Assembly (NCBI RefSeq): GCF_051245535.1
Contig: NZ_CP195303.1
Coordinates: forward strand, 1,240,001-1,304,000
Source: Micavibrio aeruginosavorus_D
GTDB lineage: Bacteria > Pseudomonadota > Alphaproteobacteria > Micavibrionales > Micavibrionaceae
Reading direction: 5' to 3'
Length of the DNA stretch: 64,000 nt
Position numbers and translations under genes: made by a program. Positions within the stretch are counted from its first letter, which is position 1, and each line of letters begins with the position of its first letter. The notes below the pieces were generated by a model. That model was not told the origin of the DNA and did no database searches. It was given only the letters and a program-made list of their open reading frames with translations. Shown here piece after piece: positions 53,562 to 61,967 of this stretch.

Positions 53562-54566
53562 ATGAGTGACCTCACGAAATCACGTCGCAATTTTCTGAAA
53601 ACCACCGCGATCGGTCTGGGCGCTTTATTCTTGAGCAGCCTGACGCCGCATTTTGCCGAAGCCGCAAAATCGGATGACATTCGCCCCGTCGCACGCGCAC
53701 AAAGCAATATCGTCATCGACGTCAACACCGGCCGCATGTTGAGCGGCCACAATGTTGATGGCTTGCGCTACATCGCATCGCTGACGAAAATGATGACCGC
53801 CTTGCTGGTCTTCGATGCCCTGCGCGGTGGGGACATTACATTGCATGAACCCGTCACATTTTCCGCCCGCTCACAAGGCGTTGAGCATTGGCGCCTGAAT
53901 GTCGGCACTGGCAATACATTGTCCGTGAATGATTGCCTGATCGCTCTGCTGACCCGCTCCAGCAACGATGTCGCCGTGGCGCTGGCCGAACATATCAGTG
54001 GCAGCGAAGCGAATTTCGTTGAAGCCATGAACCGCAAGGCCCGCCGTCTGGGCATGACCAACACGCGTTTTTATGATGCGTCCGGTTTGAACAACCGTTA
54101 TCAACGCACAACAGCACGCGACATGGCCACGCTGGGGCGGCATATTGTGCTGACCTACCCGACACGGCTGGACTTTTTTGCCCATGCGGAATTTTCGTAT
54201 CACACCGACCGCACGCTGGGCCGTCGTCCATATAACGTGAACCGTCTGGTCCGCGACACAACCATGCCGCAAGCGCAGGCGCGGGCCCAACTGGATCGCA
54301 TCGGCCTGACCCCCATGGGGATGAAAACCGGATTTATCCGCAATTCGTGGCACAATCTGGTCGCACTGGCCGGGGATGCGAATGGCAATAAAGTTCTGGC
54401 CGTTGGTTTTGGCGGACAATCCCAGCCCGCGCTGGCCAATACGCTGGCCGGATTGATGGTCCAGGGGTACAACGCCCTGCGCCGGGAACATGGCATCCCG
54501 CTCAACCGCCCCCTGCCCGCCCGGGCTCCGGCTCAGTATCGCGATCCGCGGTTGAATTTGTTCTAA
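53562..54566 (+). CDS. D-alanyl-D-alanine carboxypeptidase, Tat-exported
   Basis: About 334 residues. SRRNFLKT at 7-14 is a twin-arginine signal. SLTK at 73-76 gives the nucleophile Ser and general-base Lys, SSN is near 131-133, and MKTGFIR supplies the KTG triad near 256. These are low-molecular-weight PBP motifs for trimming peptidoglycan pentapeptides. A start at 53562 gives AGGGA a 7-nt spacing; ATG at 53556 is two codons upstream. Penicillin-binding proteins are usually Sec-exported, so the Tat signal is notable. Confidence 0.87.
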   Translation: MSDLTKSRRNFLKTTAIGLGALFLSSLTPHFAEAAKSDDIRPVARAQSNIVIDVNTGRMLSGHNVDGLRYIASLTKMMTALLVFDALRGGDITLHEPVTFSARSQGVEHWRLNVGTGNTLSVNDCLIALLTRSSNDVAVALAEHISGSEANFVEAMNRKARRLGMTNTRFYDASGLNNRYQRTTARDMATLGRHIVLTYPTRLDFFAHAEFSYHTDRTLGRRPYNVNRLVRDTTMPQAQARAQLDRIGLTPMGMKTGFIRNSWHNLVALAGDANGNKVLAVGFGGQSQPALANTLAGLMVQGYNALRREHGIPLNRPLPARAPAQYRDPRLNLF

Positions 54567-54659
54567 AACCGCCTTTCCTCTTAAAATCTGTGCATCCCCG
54601 GGCATCCGGGGGTGCGCGGAATTGACTCACGCCCCCCATACGGCCATGCTGGACCCGCT

Positions 54660-54965
54660 ATGGAATTGTTATCTTTGACAGATTTTGCTCGCTTTGCCGC
54701 CGCCCTGATTTTCGTTCTGGCGTTGATGGGGGGATTGAGCCTGATTATGCGCCGGATCAATGCCGGGCGCTTGCCCGTGACTGGCGCCAACCGGCAAATG
54801 CGCGTGGTTGAGGTGTTGTCGCTGGATGCGCGCCGCCGCGCCATTCTGCTCCAACGCGGGCGCGGCAGTGACGCGCGCCAGCATCTGATCATTCTGGGCC
54901 CCAACGGGGAAACAATCGTTGAAACAGGAATAGTGGTAAGCGATGACACAGCCAAAAACGGATAA
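54660..54965 (+). CDS. fliO: Flagellar biosynthesis protein FliO
   Basis: About 101 residues from the ATG at 54660. One N-terminal membrane helix (about 9-28, FAAALIFVLALMGGLSLIM) is followed by RQMRVVEVLSLDARRRAILL, the FliO signature. It stabilises FliP during export-gate assembly. It overlaps fliP by 23 bp, so the two are translationally coupled. It is far from fliQ-fliR-flhB, as in other split alphaproteobacterial layouts. Confidence 0.86.
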   Translation: MELLSLTDFARFAAALIFVLALMGGLSLIMRRINAGRLPVTGANRQMRVVEVLSLDARRRAILLQRGRGSDARQHLIILGPNGETIVETGIVVSDDTAKNG

Positions 54966-55821
54966 TGTCCCCCGCCGGATTGTGAAGAACAAAGTCGCCC
55001 TGTGGGGATTGGCGTTGTCCGCCATTTCCATGGTCATCCTGATGATCCTGATCAACACGCCCGCCTTTGCACAGAGCGTGACACTGGATATGGGCGCAGG
55101 CGCAGAAGACGGCACGGTCAGTGGCCGCGTCGTTCAATTGGTTGCGTTGCTGACCATTCTGTCGCTGGCCCCGTCCATCCTGATCATGATGACGTCGTTT
55201 ACGCGGATTATCGTGGTGCTGTCCTTCCTGCGGACCGCCATCGGGATTCAGCAGACACCGCCAAACACAGTGATGATTTCACTGGCCATCTTCCTGACCT
55301 TCTTCATCATGGCCCCGACATTCCAGAGCGCGTATCAAGCAGGCGTCGTGCCGTTGATCGAAGAACAGATTGACGAAGTCGAAGCATTCAAACGCACCGT
55401 CGAACCGTTCCGCGAATTTATGTTCAAGCATGTGCGTGAAACGGATCTGGCGCTGTTCGCGCAAATGAACCAGTCCGAACCCTTCTCTGGTCCGGAAGCC
55501 GTGCCGCTGCAGGTTTTGATTCCGGCCTTTATGATTTCGGAATTGCGCCGCGCATTTGAAATTGGCTTTATGCTGTTCCTGCCCTTCGTCATCATCGACA
55601 TGGTGACGGCCTCTATCCTGATGTCCATGGGTATGATGATGTTGCCGCCGGTGATGATTTCACTGCCGTTCAAGATCGTGTTCTTTGTCATGGTCGATGG
55701 GTGGCACTTGCTGGCCGGGGCGCTGGTACAAAGCTTTGATGTGGGCGCCGTCCCGCTCAATATGCCCAGCCCGGCGTTGATTCCGGACGTGCCCGTGGAA
55801 CCGACTGGCGCAATTCCGTAA
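54943..55821 (+). CDS. fliP: Flagellar export protein FliP
   Basis: 292 residues, with an N-terminal signal segment near 20-42 and four further membrane helices. ILIMMTSFTRIIVVLSFLRT, IGIQQTPPNTVMISLAIFLT and PAFMISELRRAFEIGFMLFL are FliP blocks, and DMVTASILMSMGMMMLPPV the C-terminal one. It is the core of the export gate. The 20-residue N-terminal extension before the signal helix is unusual, though the ATG at 54943 is the only early start. Confidence 0.94.
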   Translation: MTQPKTDNVPRRIVKNKVALWGLALSAISMVILMILINTPAFAQSVTLDMGAGAEDGTVSGRVVQLVALLTILSLAPSILIMMTSFTRIIVVLSFLRTAIGIQQTPPNTVMISLAIFLTFFIMAPTFQSAYQAGVVPLIEEQIDEVEAFKRTVEPFREFMFKHVRETDLALFAQMNQSEPFSGPEAVPLQVLIPAFMISELRRAFEIGFMLFLPFVIIDMVTASILMSMGMMMLPPVMISLPFKIVFFVMVDGWHLLAGALVQSFDVGAVPLNMPSPALIPDVPVEPTGAIP

Positions 55822-55829
55822 CTCCCATA

Positions 55830-55897
55830 CGTCATACCGGCGAAGGCCGGTATCCATACAATCCGCCCCATGGACTCCGGCCTGCGCCGGAGTGACG
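55830..55897. repeat. Intergenic palindromic repeat, copy 4
   Basis: A 68-bp two-hairpin element, nearly identical to the one at 28452, with CGTCATACCGGCGAAGGCCGG at the left and CTCCGGCCTGCGCCGGAG with TGACG at the right. It separates convergent fliP and the repeat-protein gene. Confidence 0.85.
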
Positions 55898-55911
55898 GTC
55901 AAGAGATTGGC

Positions 55912-58900
55912 TTAATTCGATGGTTGGTCCGACGCGCGGTATGTGTCCAGAAAATCCTTGAACAGATCAACTTCCGACACCAAGGCCGCAATGCTTTCGC
56001 GGTCAGAGGATAATGTGGATGTCCGCGACCGCGTGACCACATCAAACAATTTTGACCGCGATGTTTTCAACATCTGGTCGCCAAACCGTTCGCGCATGTT
56101 GGCCAGCGCCACACGGTCCCCCGCCAGATTCAGGGCCACGGCGCGGTTCAGGATAATATCGGCCTGCGCCTGCGTCAGCGGACGTTCTGCCACAATCGCT
56201 TGATCGACGATCAAATCCTGCAAAGCAATCGCGGCATCCTGCCAGCGCCCGGCATTCCACGCGATATCGGCGCGCAGGCGATTGATGTCGGGTGACGGCG
56301 GATAGGTGTTTAAAATCGTCAGCGCCTCGTCCACACGCTTCAGATCGGACAAAGCGCGCGCGCGCAGCATGGCCGCTTCGCGCAGTTTCTGATTCACGCT
56401 GTCATCCTTGGGCAAATTGGCATAGGTCGTCGTCGCCTTGTCCAGAACGCGCAGAACCGGATTTGGATTATCACTGAGCAAGTAAATGGCCGCCAGACGC
56501 AGCGATGTATCCGCCGCCTCACGCCCCTGCAAACGATAATCGATCTGATATTGCAGCAAGTTCGCCGCGCGGCCCAGCAAATCCGCATCGACCAGACGTT
56601 CGGCCAGACGGCGGATCAGGCGGTTGCCATCATCCCCATCGGGTGTCAGTTCACGAAACTCTTCGTAGACGGTGATAGCGTCGACCGGGCTCATTTTTTC
56701 CAGCGCGTCGCTGAGGAACAGATTCTTGAATGAATCCGTCATCATATAGGCGACGTCATTGGAAATATCTGTGCCCGGGCTCATCGCCACGGCGTCGCGC
56801 AGGATGCTGAAACCCTTCATATAGCGCGCTTGATCCAGATAGAGTTTCCCCAAACGGGAATTGATTTGGGCTTCCAGCTCGTCCCCGCGCCACATATAGC
56901 GCAGACCTTCCAGACGATCGACAGCCTCTTCCAGCTTGATCGTCCCCTGCTCCAGTTGCAGCATGGTCAGGGCCAGCCCCGCCTTGGCGCGGTACAAATC
57001 ATCTTTTCCGGTCAGCAGAGGCTTCCAATATTCTTCCGCCTTCGCATATTCCTTGTTCTGGCGATGCGCTTCACCGCGCAGGTAATCCATGCTGGCCACT
57101 GTCCATGGCTGCAGATGCTGCTGTTCTTTCTGCAACATGCCCAACATGGCTTCCGCCGCCTTCACTTCGCCCGAACGCAACGCAATTTCGGCCAAACGCA
57201 GCAACATGCGTTCTTGTAACCGGCGCGGATATTCCGCAACGACGGTCATATCGGTTGGCAATAATTTCTTGGCCTGTTGCCAATCTTCCAATCCGGCCGC
57301 GGCATAAGCGCGCCAGTAATCCAGTTCCGGATACGTCTTCAATGCGGGATTGTTCAAATCACGGAAGCCATCTTCGAACATGCTGGCCATGCTGAGCGCA
57401 ACACCGCGCAGGGCCAGAAATTCCGGGCTTTCTTTGATATCCGGCATTTCGGTTTCGGCAAAACGCAACAGGCCGACAGCTTCTTGCCCACGGTCATTGG
57501 CCATGTTCATTTTCGCCATCATCAACAAATCCTGCACCCGGCCGGATTTATCTTTATCCGCCATACCGGCCAGCAGGATATGCTGGTTATCGTGCAAGGC
57601 GTTTAAGCCCCCCATCATCCAGCGGTTGAAATCAAACATGCGCGGCACCTTGGTGGGGTCCGTCGCCGCCGGATTTTCGATTTCACCCGCCGTTTTTTGT
57701 TCGATAATCCGTTGCGTCACATCGCGCATGCGCGACAACGCCAACCCGCCCGGCCGCGTCACCGCAATACCGCCCGCGCGTTTTTCGAATTTCACATCAT
57801 CGGCCTTTGGCACAACGGCCAGACCGATGGATGAATTTAATTGTTCAAAATCGACAAAATTCCGTTCGCTGCCCGCGAATTGATCCGCCGCGTCCACCGT
57901 GGCGACCATAATGGTGTCACCCACGTCGGGGTCCGTGATCGTCAGGTTTTTTGTCACCAGCGGCATGGCCCACACCATGGACCCACCGCGCAGATCATCA
58001 CCCGATTTAAATTCACGCGTCGGTGGCGTCGGTTCAACCGCCTTGTCCTTTGGCGATACAATCACGCGCCAGATCAGGCCACCGCCTTCACCCTCAATCG
58101 TCGCCGTTCCCGGCATGCGCGTGCGATAGGCGATGCCGCCCTCGGATGTCGTCACCTTTTCAAACGGCGTGAAGTCTTCTTTCTTCGGGCCGTTGATTTG
58201 CGGCAGAACGGATAAAGATGGGCGATCAATAACAATCCACAAATACCCGTTGCGTTCAAACGCGGCCAGCCCCATTTCCTCGGTCGAGGACACGGTGATG
58301 ACATGCGGGTCGGCAATGCGGGCCGCTTCCTGTTCCAAAACGGACGGGCCTTGCTCCACCGGGGCCACAGGAACGGCGGGAACCGCCGCCACTTCGGCTG
58401 CACCCTGCTCCGACGGTGCAGGTGCGATGGGGGGCGCAATGGGTGTTGCTGTGGGCGCGGCTTCGGCCACGGGTGGTGTTACAATTGGTTTTTCTGCAGC
58501 GGGTTTTTCCGCTGGAACGGGCGCTTTCGCTATTTCAGCGGGTTTTTCCTGCGCTGGCGCGTCTGCGGCCTTCGCGCCTGTGGCGGAATTGTAAACATCC
58601 ACCACAACGCGATCACCAATCAGGAAGTGACGATATTTGCTGTCCGTCGGAATGCGGATGCGGATTTTTAGATTTTCACCATCGGCGGATAATTTTTCAA
58701 CCGATGACACGTTGGGCAATTTTTCAACCGCCGTTAAATCCGGCACCGCGTTTTTGCGGAAGGTCAGGTCGAGAACGCCCGGTTCGACTTGTTTTAAATC
58801 ATACGGCGCGGACGTGCCCCAATCGAACACCACGCGCGAATAATCGCTGTGCGTTCCGGTGCGAACGGCAACGCGGTCCTGCGCCCATGCCATGGGCATG

Positions 58901-58944
58901 AGCGCCGTTAAACAAACGCCGGTGAGCAGGAAAAGACGCACCAT
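55912..58944 (-). CDS. Large secreted repeat protein of the motor cluster
   Basis: About 1010 residues from the ATG at 58944. A signal peptide ends near AWA at 21. AVRTGTHSDYSRVVFDWGTS to about 105 resembles an AMIN-like beta domain. A Pro/Ala/Glu-rich linker (110-185) follows, a beta-rich region to about 400, and TPR-like helical repeats to the C-terminus. It is encoded directly after the stator gene motB. By location it may be a periplasmic motor or peptidoglycan-facing scaffold; no specific family name is assured. Confidence 0.72.
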   Translation of the reverse strand: MVRLFLLTGVCLTALMPMAWAQDRVAVRTGTHSDYSRVVFDWGTSAPYDLKQVEPGVLDLTFRKNAVPDLTAVEKLPNVSSVEKLSADGENLKIRIRIPTDSKYRHFLIGDRVVVDVYNSATGAKAADAPAQEKPAEIAKAPVPAEKPAAEKPIVTPPVAEAAPTATPIAPPIAPAPSEQGAAEVAAVPAVPVAPVEQGPSVLEQEAARIADPHVITVSSTEEMGLAAFERNGYLWIVIDRPSLSVLPQINGPKKEDFTPFEKVTTSEGGIAYRTRMPGTATIEGEGGGLIWRVIVSPKDKAVEPTPPTREFKSGDDLRGGSMVWAMPLVTKNLTITDPDVGDTIMVATVDAADQFAGSERNFVDFEQLNSSIGLAVVPKADDVKFEKRAGGIAVTRPGGLALSRMRDVTQRIIEQKTAGEIENPAATDPTKVPRMFDFNRWMMGGLNALHDNQHILLAGMADKDKSGRVQDLLMMAKMNMANDRGQEAVGLLRFAETEMPDIKESPEFLALRGVALSMASMFEDGFRDLNNPALKTYPELDYWRAYAAAGLEDWQQAKKLLPTDMTVVAEYPRRLQERMLLRLAEIALRSGEVKAAEAMLGMLQKEQQHLQPWTVASMDYLRGEAHRQNKEYAKAEEYWKPLLTGKDDLYRAKAGLALTMLQLEQGTIKLEEAVDRLEGLRYMWRGDELEAQINSRLGKLYLDQARYMKGFSILRDAVAMSPGTDISNDVAYMMTDSFKNLFLSDALEKMSPVDAITVYEEFRELTPDGDDGNRLIRRLAERLVDADLLGRAANLLQYQIDYRLQGREAADTSLRLAAIYLLSDNPNPVLRVLDKATTTYANLPKDDSVNQKLREAAMLRARALSDLKRVDEALTILNTYPPSPDINRLRADIAWNAGRWQDAAIALQDLIVDQAIVAERPLTQAQADIILNRAVALNLAGDRVALANMRERFGDQMLKTSRSKLFDVVTRSRTSTLSSDRESIAALVSEVDLFKDFLDTYRASDQPSN

Positions 58945-58985
58945 TAAAAAATCCGGATTATTCCCCCAAGGACACAGAAGAAAAT

Positions 58986-59819
58986 TTATGGAAAGGCCGA
59001 GTCGGGATACACACGCTCCGCCCGCCAATCGTGGTTCATTATAACAATATCCACGCGTCTGGACAGGTCCAGTCTGCGTTCTTCGGGCAGAGAAGTGCCA
59101 ATATCATCATACCGGCCACTCGCCGCCCCCTGAATGGTCACGGGATAGGTGTAACCAACATTATCCAGTATGGCCGCAACGGCCGCCGCGCGGGCCATCG
59201 ACAAATCCCAATTTGTCGTAAAACCGAAATTCTTCGCCACATCCATCGCCATGGGGTCGGCATGCCCAACCAACGCGATTTTGTTTTTGATCCGCGCCAA
59301 GGTGGCGGCCAGGCTGTACAGCGCCTTGCCCCCTTCATCTTTCACGCTGGCCTGTCCCGGCTCGAACAACAAATCTTCCGGCAGGGAAATGATCAGCGAA
59401 TCATAACGCGGGATCATCACAACGCGCCCCGCCAGATCGGCATTACGGTCGATAACGGATTGGATCAAGGCCTGCAGATAGTTGATGTCCAGCGCCTGAT
59501 CAAAATTGATTTTGGCGATGTTGATGGTTTCTTCCGGCCCGGCATTCATTTGCGCGCCATAAAAACGGTTAAATTCCTGCTGCAAAGCCGAGGTGATTTC
59601 GGAGAATGATTGCTTCTCTGGCTCCGACATCGCAAACAACAGGACGAAGAATGTCAGCATCAGCGCCATGACGTCCGTGAAGGTCGTCAGCCACAAAAAC
59701 GGATTCCCATCAGCGGCAGCCGCATCACCCATGCGGCGATTGCCGCGGCGGGGCATTTTTTTCGGCGCGCCCGCGACATCAAAAGCATGTTTGGCCGTGC
59801 GTTTAGGGGGCGTTGCCAT
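58986..59819 (-). CDS. motB: MotB-family stator protein
   Basis: About 277 residues. The start at 59819 follows GGGGGCAGTG. The single membrane helix LTTFTDVMALMLTFFVLLFA has the proton-binding Asp at residue 49. The C-terminal OmpA-like domain has VGHADPMAMDVA, NWDLSMARAAAVAAIL and RRVDIVI, for peptidoglycan binding. It couples ion flow to rotation with MotA, whose gene was not found in the window. It overlaps the upstream paralogue by 17 bp. Confidence 0.88.
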   Translation of the reverse strand: MATPPKRTAKHAFDVAGAPKKMPRRGNRRMGDAAAADGNPFLWLTTFTDVMALMLTFFVLLFAMSEPEKQSFSEITSALQQEFNRFYGAQMNAGPEETINIAKINFDQALDINYLQALIQSVIDRNADLAGRVVMIPRYDSLIISLPEDLLFEPGQASVKDEGGKALYSLAATLARIKNKIALVGHADPMAMDVAKNFGFTTNWDLSMARAAAVAAILDNVGYTYPVTIQGAASGRYDDIGTSLPEERRLDLSRRVDIVIMNHDWRAERVYPDSAFP

Positions 59820-60576
59820 CACTGCCCCCATTTTCAACCGGGGCCGCCGCATCATCCCCCGGCATAATAATTTTCGACGCATCAATTTTTTCGTAGCGCA
59901 GGAAGAACAGATCGACCATCGCGGGATCGCCCTGTTGCACCGATGCTGTGATCTGCTTTACAGGCAATCCCGCCTTTTCAATCGTTTCCGCCATCGCATC
60001 AACGGCACGCACCGTTGTTTGCAATGATTGCGGTGCCAGACGTTGCATCCGCGCCGGGTTTTCCGTGACGTTATAGGTGATTTCCATGCGGAATGGCTGG
60101 CCGCGATCTTCGGACCGCAGCATCACCACCAGAGTCGGCAGGAAATAATTTTGAAAGGCAGAATCCTTGTTCGTTCCCGCCGGGGCCACACGTTGGCCAA
60201 TCGCCGTTACGGCCCGTTCGAACGCATCACGCGGAACGCGCACATGCATCATGCCGCGTTCCTTGTTCATCACCACTTCATAGGATGGAATCTGCGCCTG
60301 AAACAACCCGCTGACGCGATCAATCGTATCACCATCATACAGCGATGTTTCAACGGATTTTGTAACCGACGGGCGCATATCACCGCGCTGGATAATTTTA
60401 GATGCGAAGGTAAATTCCAGACTTTCCATCACGTTGCGGGCCTTTAATTCCTCAAACGTGGAAATGGAATTCAGCACGATAAAGAACGCAAGCAGCATGA
60501 TGAACAGCGACAGCCCCAGAAGCTGGGATGCTAGCCCCTGCCCCTGTGGTTCAATATTCTTGCGTCTGCGTTTCAT
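59803..60576 (-). CDS. MotB-like protein lacking the proton-site Asp
   Basis: 257 residues. The membrane segment GLSLFIMLLAFFIVLNSIST (about 21-40) aligns with the MotB helix of the next gene, but Ser23 takes the place of the Asp and no acidic residue is nearby. No OmpA-type peptidoglycan motif is found in the C-terminal part. It is encoded immediately upstream of motB with a 17-bp overlap and after the motE-like gene, so it is likely a stator-associated partner. No named family is claimed. Confidence 0.72.
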   Translation of the reverse strand: MKRRRKNIEPQGQGLASQLLGLSLFIMLLAFFIVLNSISTFEELKARNVMESLEFTFASKIIQRGDMRPSVTKSVETSLYDGDTIDRVSGLFQAQIPSYEVVMNKERGMMHVRVPRDAFERAVTAIGQRVAPAGTNKDSAFQNYFLPTLVVMLRSEDRGQPFRMEITYNVTENPARMQRLAPQSLQTTVRAVDAMAETIEKAGLPVKQITASVQQGDPAMVDLFFLRYEKIDASKIIMPGDDAAAPVENGGSDGNAP

Positions 60577-60588
60577 GGATTCTGCCGA

Positions 60589-61353
60589 TCAGTTTTGCGG
60601 CAACATTGGCATTTTTTTCTGTTCCGCCATCAAAATGGTCACCGTGCGGGCGCGTTCGGCATCCATCTCGGCCAGAATGGGGGCGGATTTCCGTTCCGAC
60701 ATGCGCGTCATCACCGCGATCAAAACATCCAGATCCAGCGTATTGAAAATGCGCGCGGCGTCCTTCGCCTTCATGCCTTCGTAAATTTTCACCAGACTGG
60801 CGATCCGGGCTTCTTCTTCCTCGGATCGTTTTTGCATCAGCCCTTCGATTTCCGTGCGCACCGTGTTCAATTCGCGCAATTTTTGGTCCAGCTCCCGCTC
60901 CGCCGCGCTCAGCAACGCCTCGCGCACGGCCATTTCCTTTTCTTTGATGTCAAGCTGGTCACGGCGTTTGGCCAGATCCTGATAAATCTCGGCCTTCACC
61001 GAAGAATAATCGATGTCGGTGTCCCCGGCATCTTTCCATTCAACGGATTCCGGGTCATCAAATTCCGGTTTCGGTTTAATTTCTTCGCCCGGCGCATCCA
61101 GATCCAGACGGCCCGGAATTTCATTTTCAACAGCTTCTTCCGCACCTTCCGCAACGACAGGGGCCGCAGCGGCGGCTTCCGTCGGCGATATAGCCGGGGG
61201 GGCGGCGTGTTCGCCCGCGTCCACTTCTTCCTGCGCCATGGCCGCACCCATATGGCCCAGACCATAGGCAAAATCCCCCACGCGCACGGCAAACGCCATG
61301 CTGGCCACAAGGACCAGCATAGGCATCATCCGGATTTTACTGCGCAGGTTCAT
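60589..61353 (-). CDS. MotE-like motor chaperone
   Basis: 254 residues. An N-terminal signal or anchor segment (about 8-25) is followed by an acidic linker (40-120). A long coiled coil spans about 120-190 (QDLAKRRDQLDIKEKEMAVR). The C-terminal domain has KDAARIFNTLDLDVLIAVMT, an MgtE-N-like fold used by MotE, a periplasmic chaperone for motor assembly reported in alphaproteobacteria. It is within the fliL-to-motB operon. Confidence 0.8.
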   Translation of the reverse strand: MNLRSKIRMMPMLVLVASMAFAVRVGDFAYGLGHMGAAMAQEEVDAGEHAAPPAISPTEAAAAAPVVAEGAEEAVENEIPGRLDLDAPGEEIKPKPEFDDPESVEWKDAGDTDIDYSSVKAEIYQDLAKRRDQLDIKEKEMAVREALLSAAERELDQKLRELNTVRTEIEGLMQKRSEEEEARIASLVKIYEGMKAKDAARIFNTLDLDVLIAVMTRMSERKSAPILAEMDAERARTVTILMAEQKKMPMLPQN

Positions 61354-61389
61354 AAAGACTTACCCCAAAGAAATCAGATGGTCGCCCGA

Positions 61390-61965
61390 TTAACGGCGAC
61401 CCTTATTGATGGCGGCGAACAATTCGCGTTCGGCCTTGCTGTGGAACATATCGGCATCATCGTCACCGCCGGACAAATCATCCACGGCTCCATCGGCCCC
61501 CGCATCGTCATCTTCAAATTCGCGATCGCGAATATTGAACCCGGCGATGGCGGGCTCCTTGCGTTTCACGCTGGCGGCCACGGCACCCAGACCCGGCGAG
61601 GCCGCACCCGTCGTATCGACACGCGCCGCCGCATCCCTGCCACGATCGGCCAGACGTTCCAGACGCGCGGCCAGATTGTCACCGGCTTCGGTCATGATGT
61701 TCAGTTCATCGGCCTGAATGCGGGCCTTGTTCATGCGTTCCTGCAATTCCGCACCGGATTCACGCGAAGCGGATTTCATACCTGCAATGGCGGCCTCGGC
61801 CCGGTCGATATTGCGGGACAAATCTTGGACCAGCTTGTCCAGTTCCTTGCGGCTGTTGCGGAACGCCGCCATGTTCGACGACAGGCGCACGGAAAAGAAA
61901 ATCGTCACCGCCAGAAACAGCAGGACAATTCCATCCAGAATCATACCGATCAATGCGCCGTCCAT
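61390..61965 (-). CDS. DUF6468 membrane-anchored coiled-coil protein
   Basis: 191 residues. The membrane helix MILDGIVLLFLAVTIFFSVR is at about 8-27. A coiled coil follows with SRKELDKLVQDLSRNIDRAE and GAELQERMNKARIQADELN, the usual DUF6468 pattern. The C-terminus is charged and low-complexity. The family is repeatedly found in flagellar clusters between fliM and motE. Its exact role is unknown. It overlaps none but lies 2 bp after fliM. Confidence 0.82.
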   Translation of the reverse strand: MDGALIGMILDGIVLLFLAVTIFFSVRLSSNMAAFRNSRKELDKLVQDLSRNIDRAEAAIAGMKSASRESGAELQERMNKARIQADELNIMTEAGDNLAARLERLADRGRDAAARVDTTGAASPGLGAVAASVKRKEPAIAGFNIRDREFEDDDAGADGAVDDLSGGDDDADMFHSKAERELFAAINKGRR

Positions 61966-61967
61966 GA

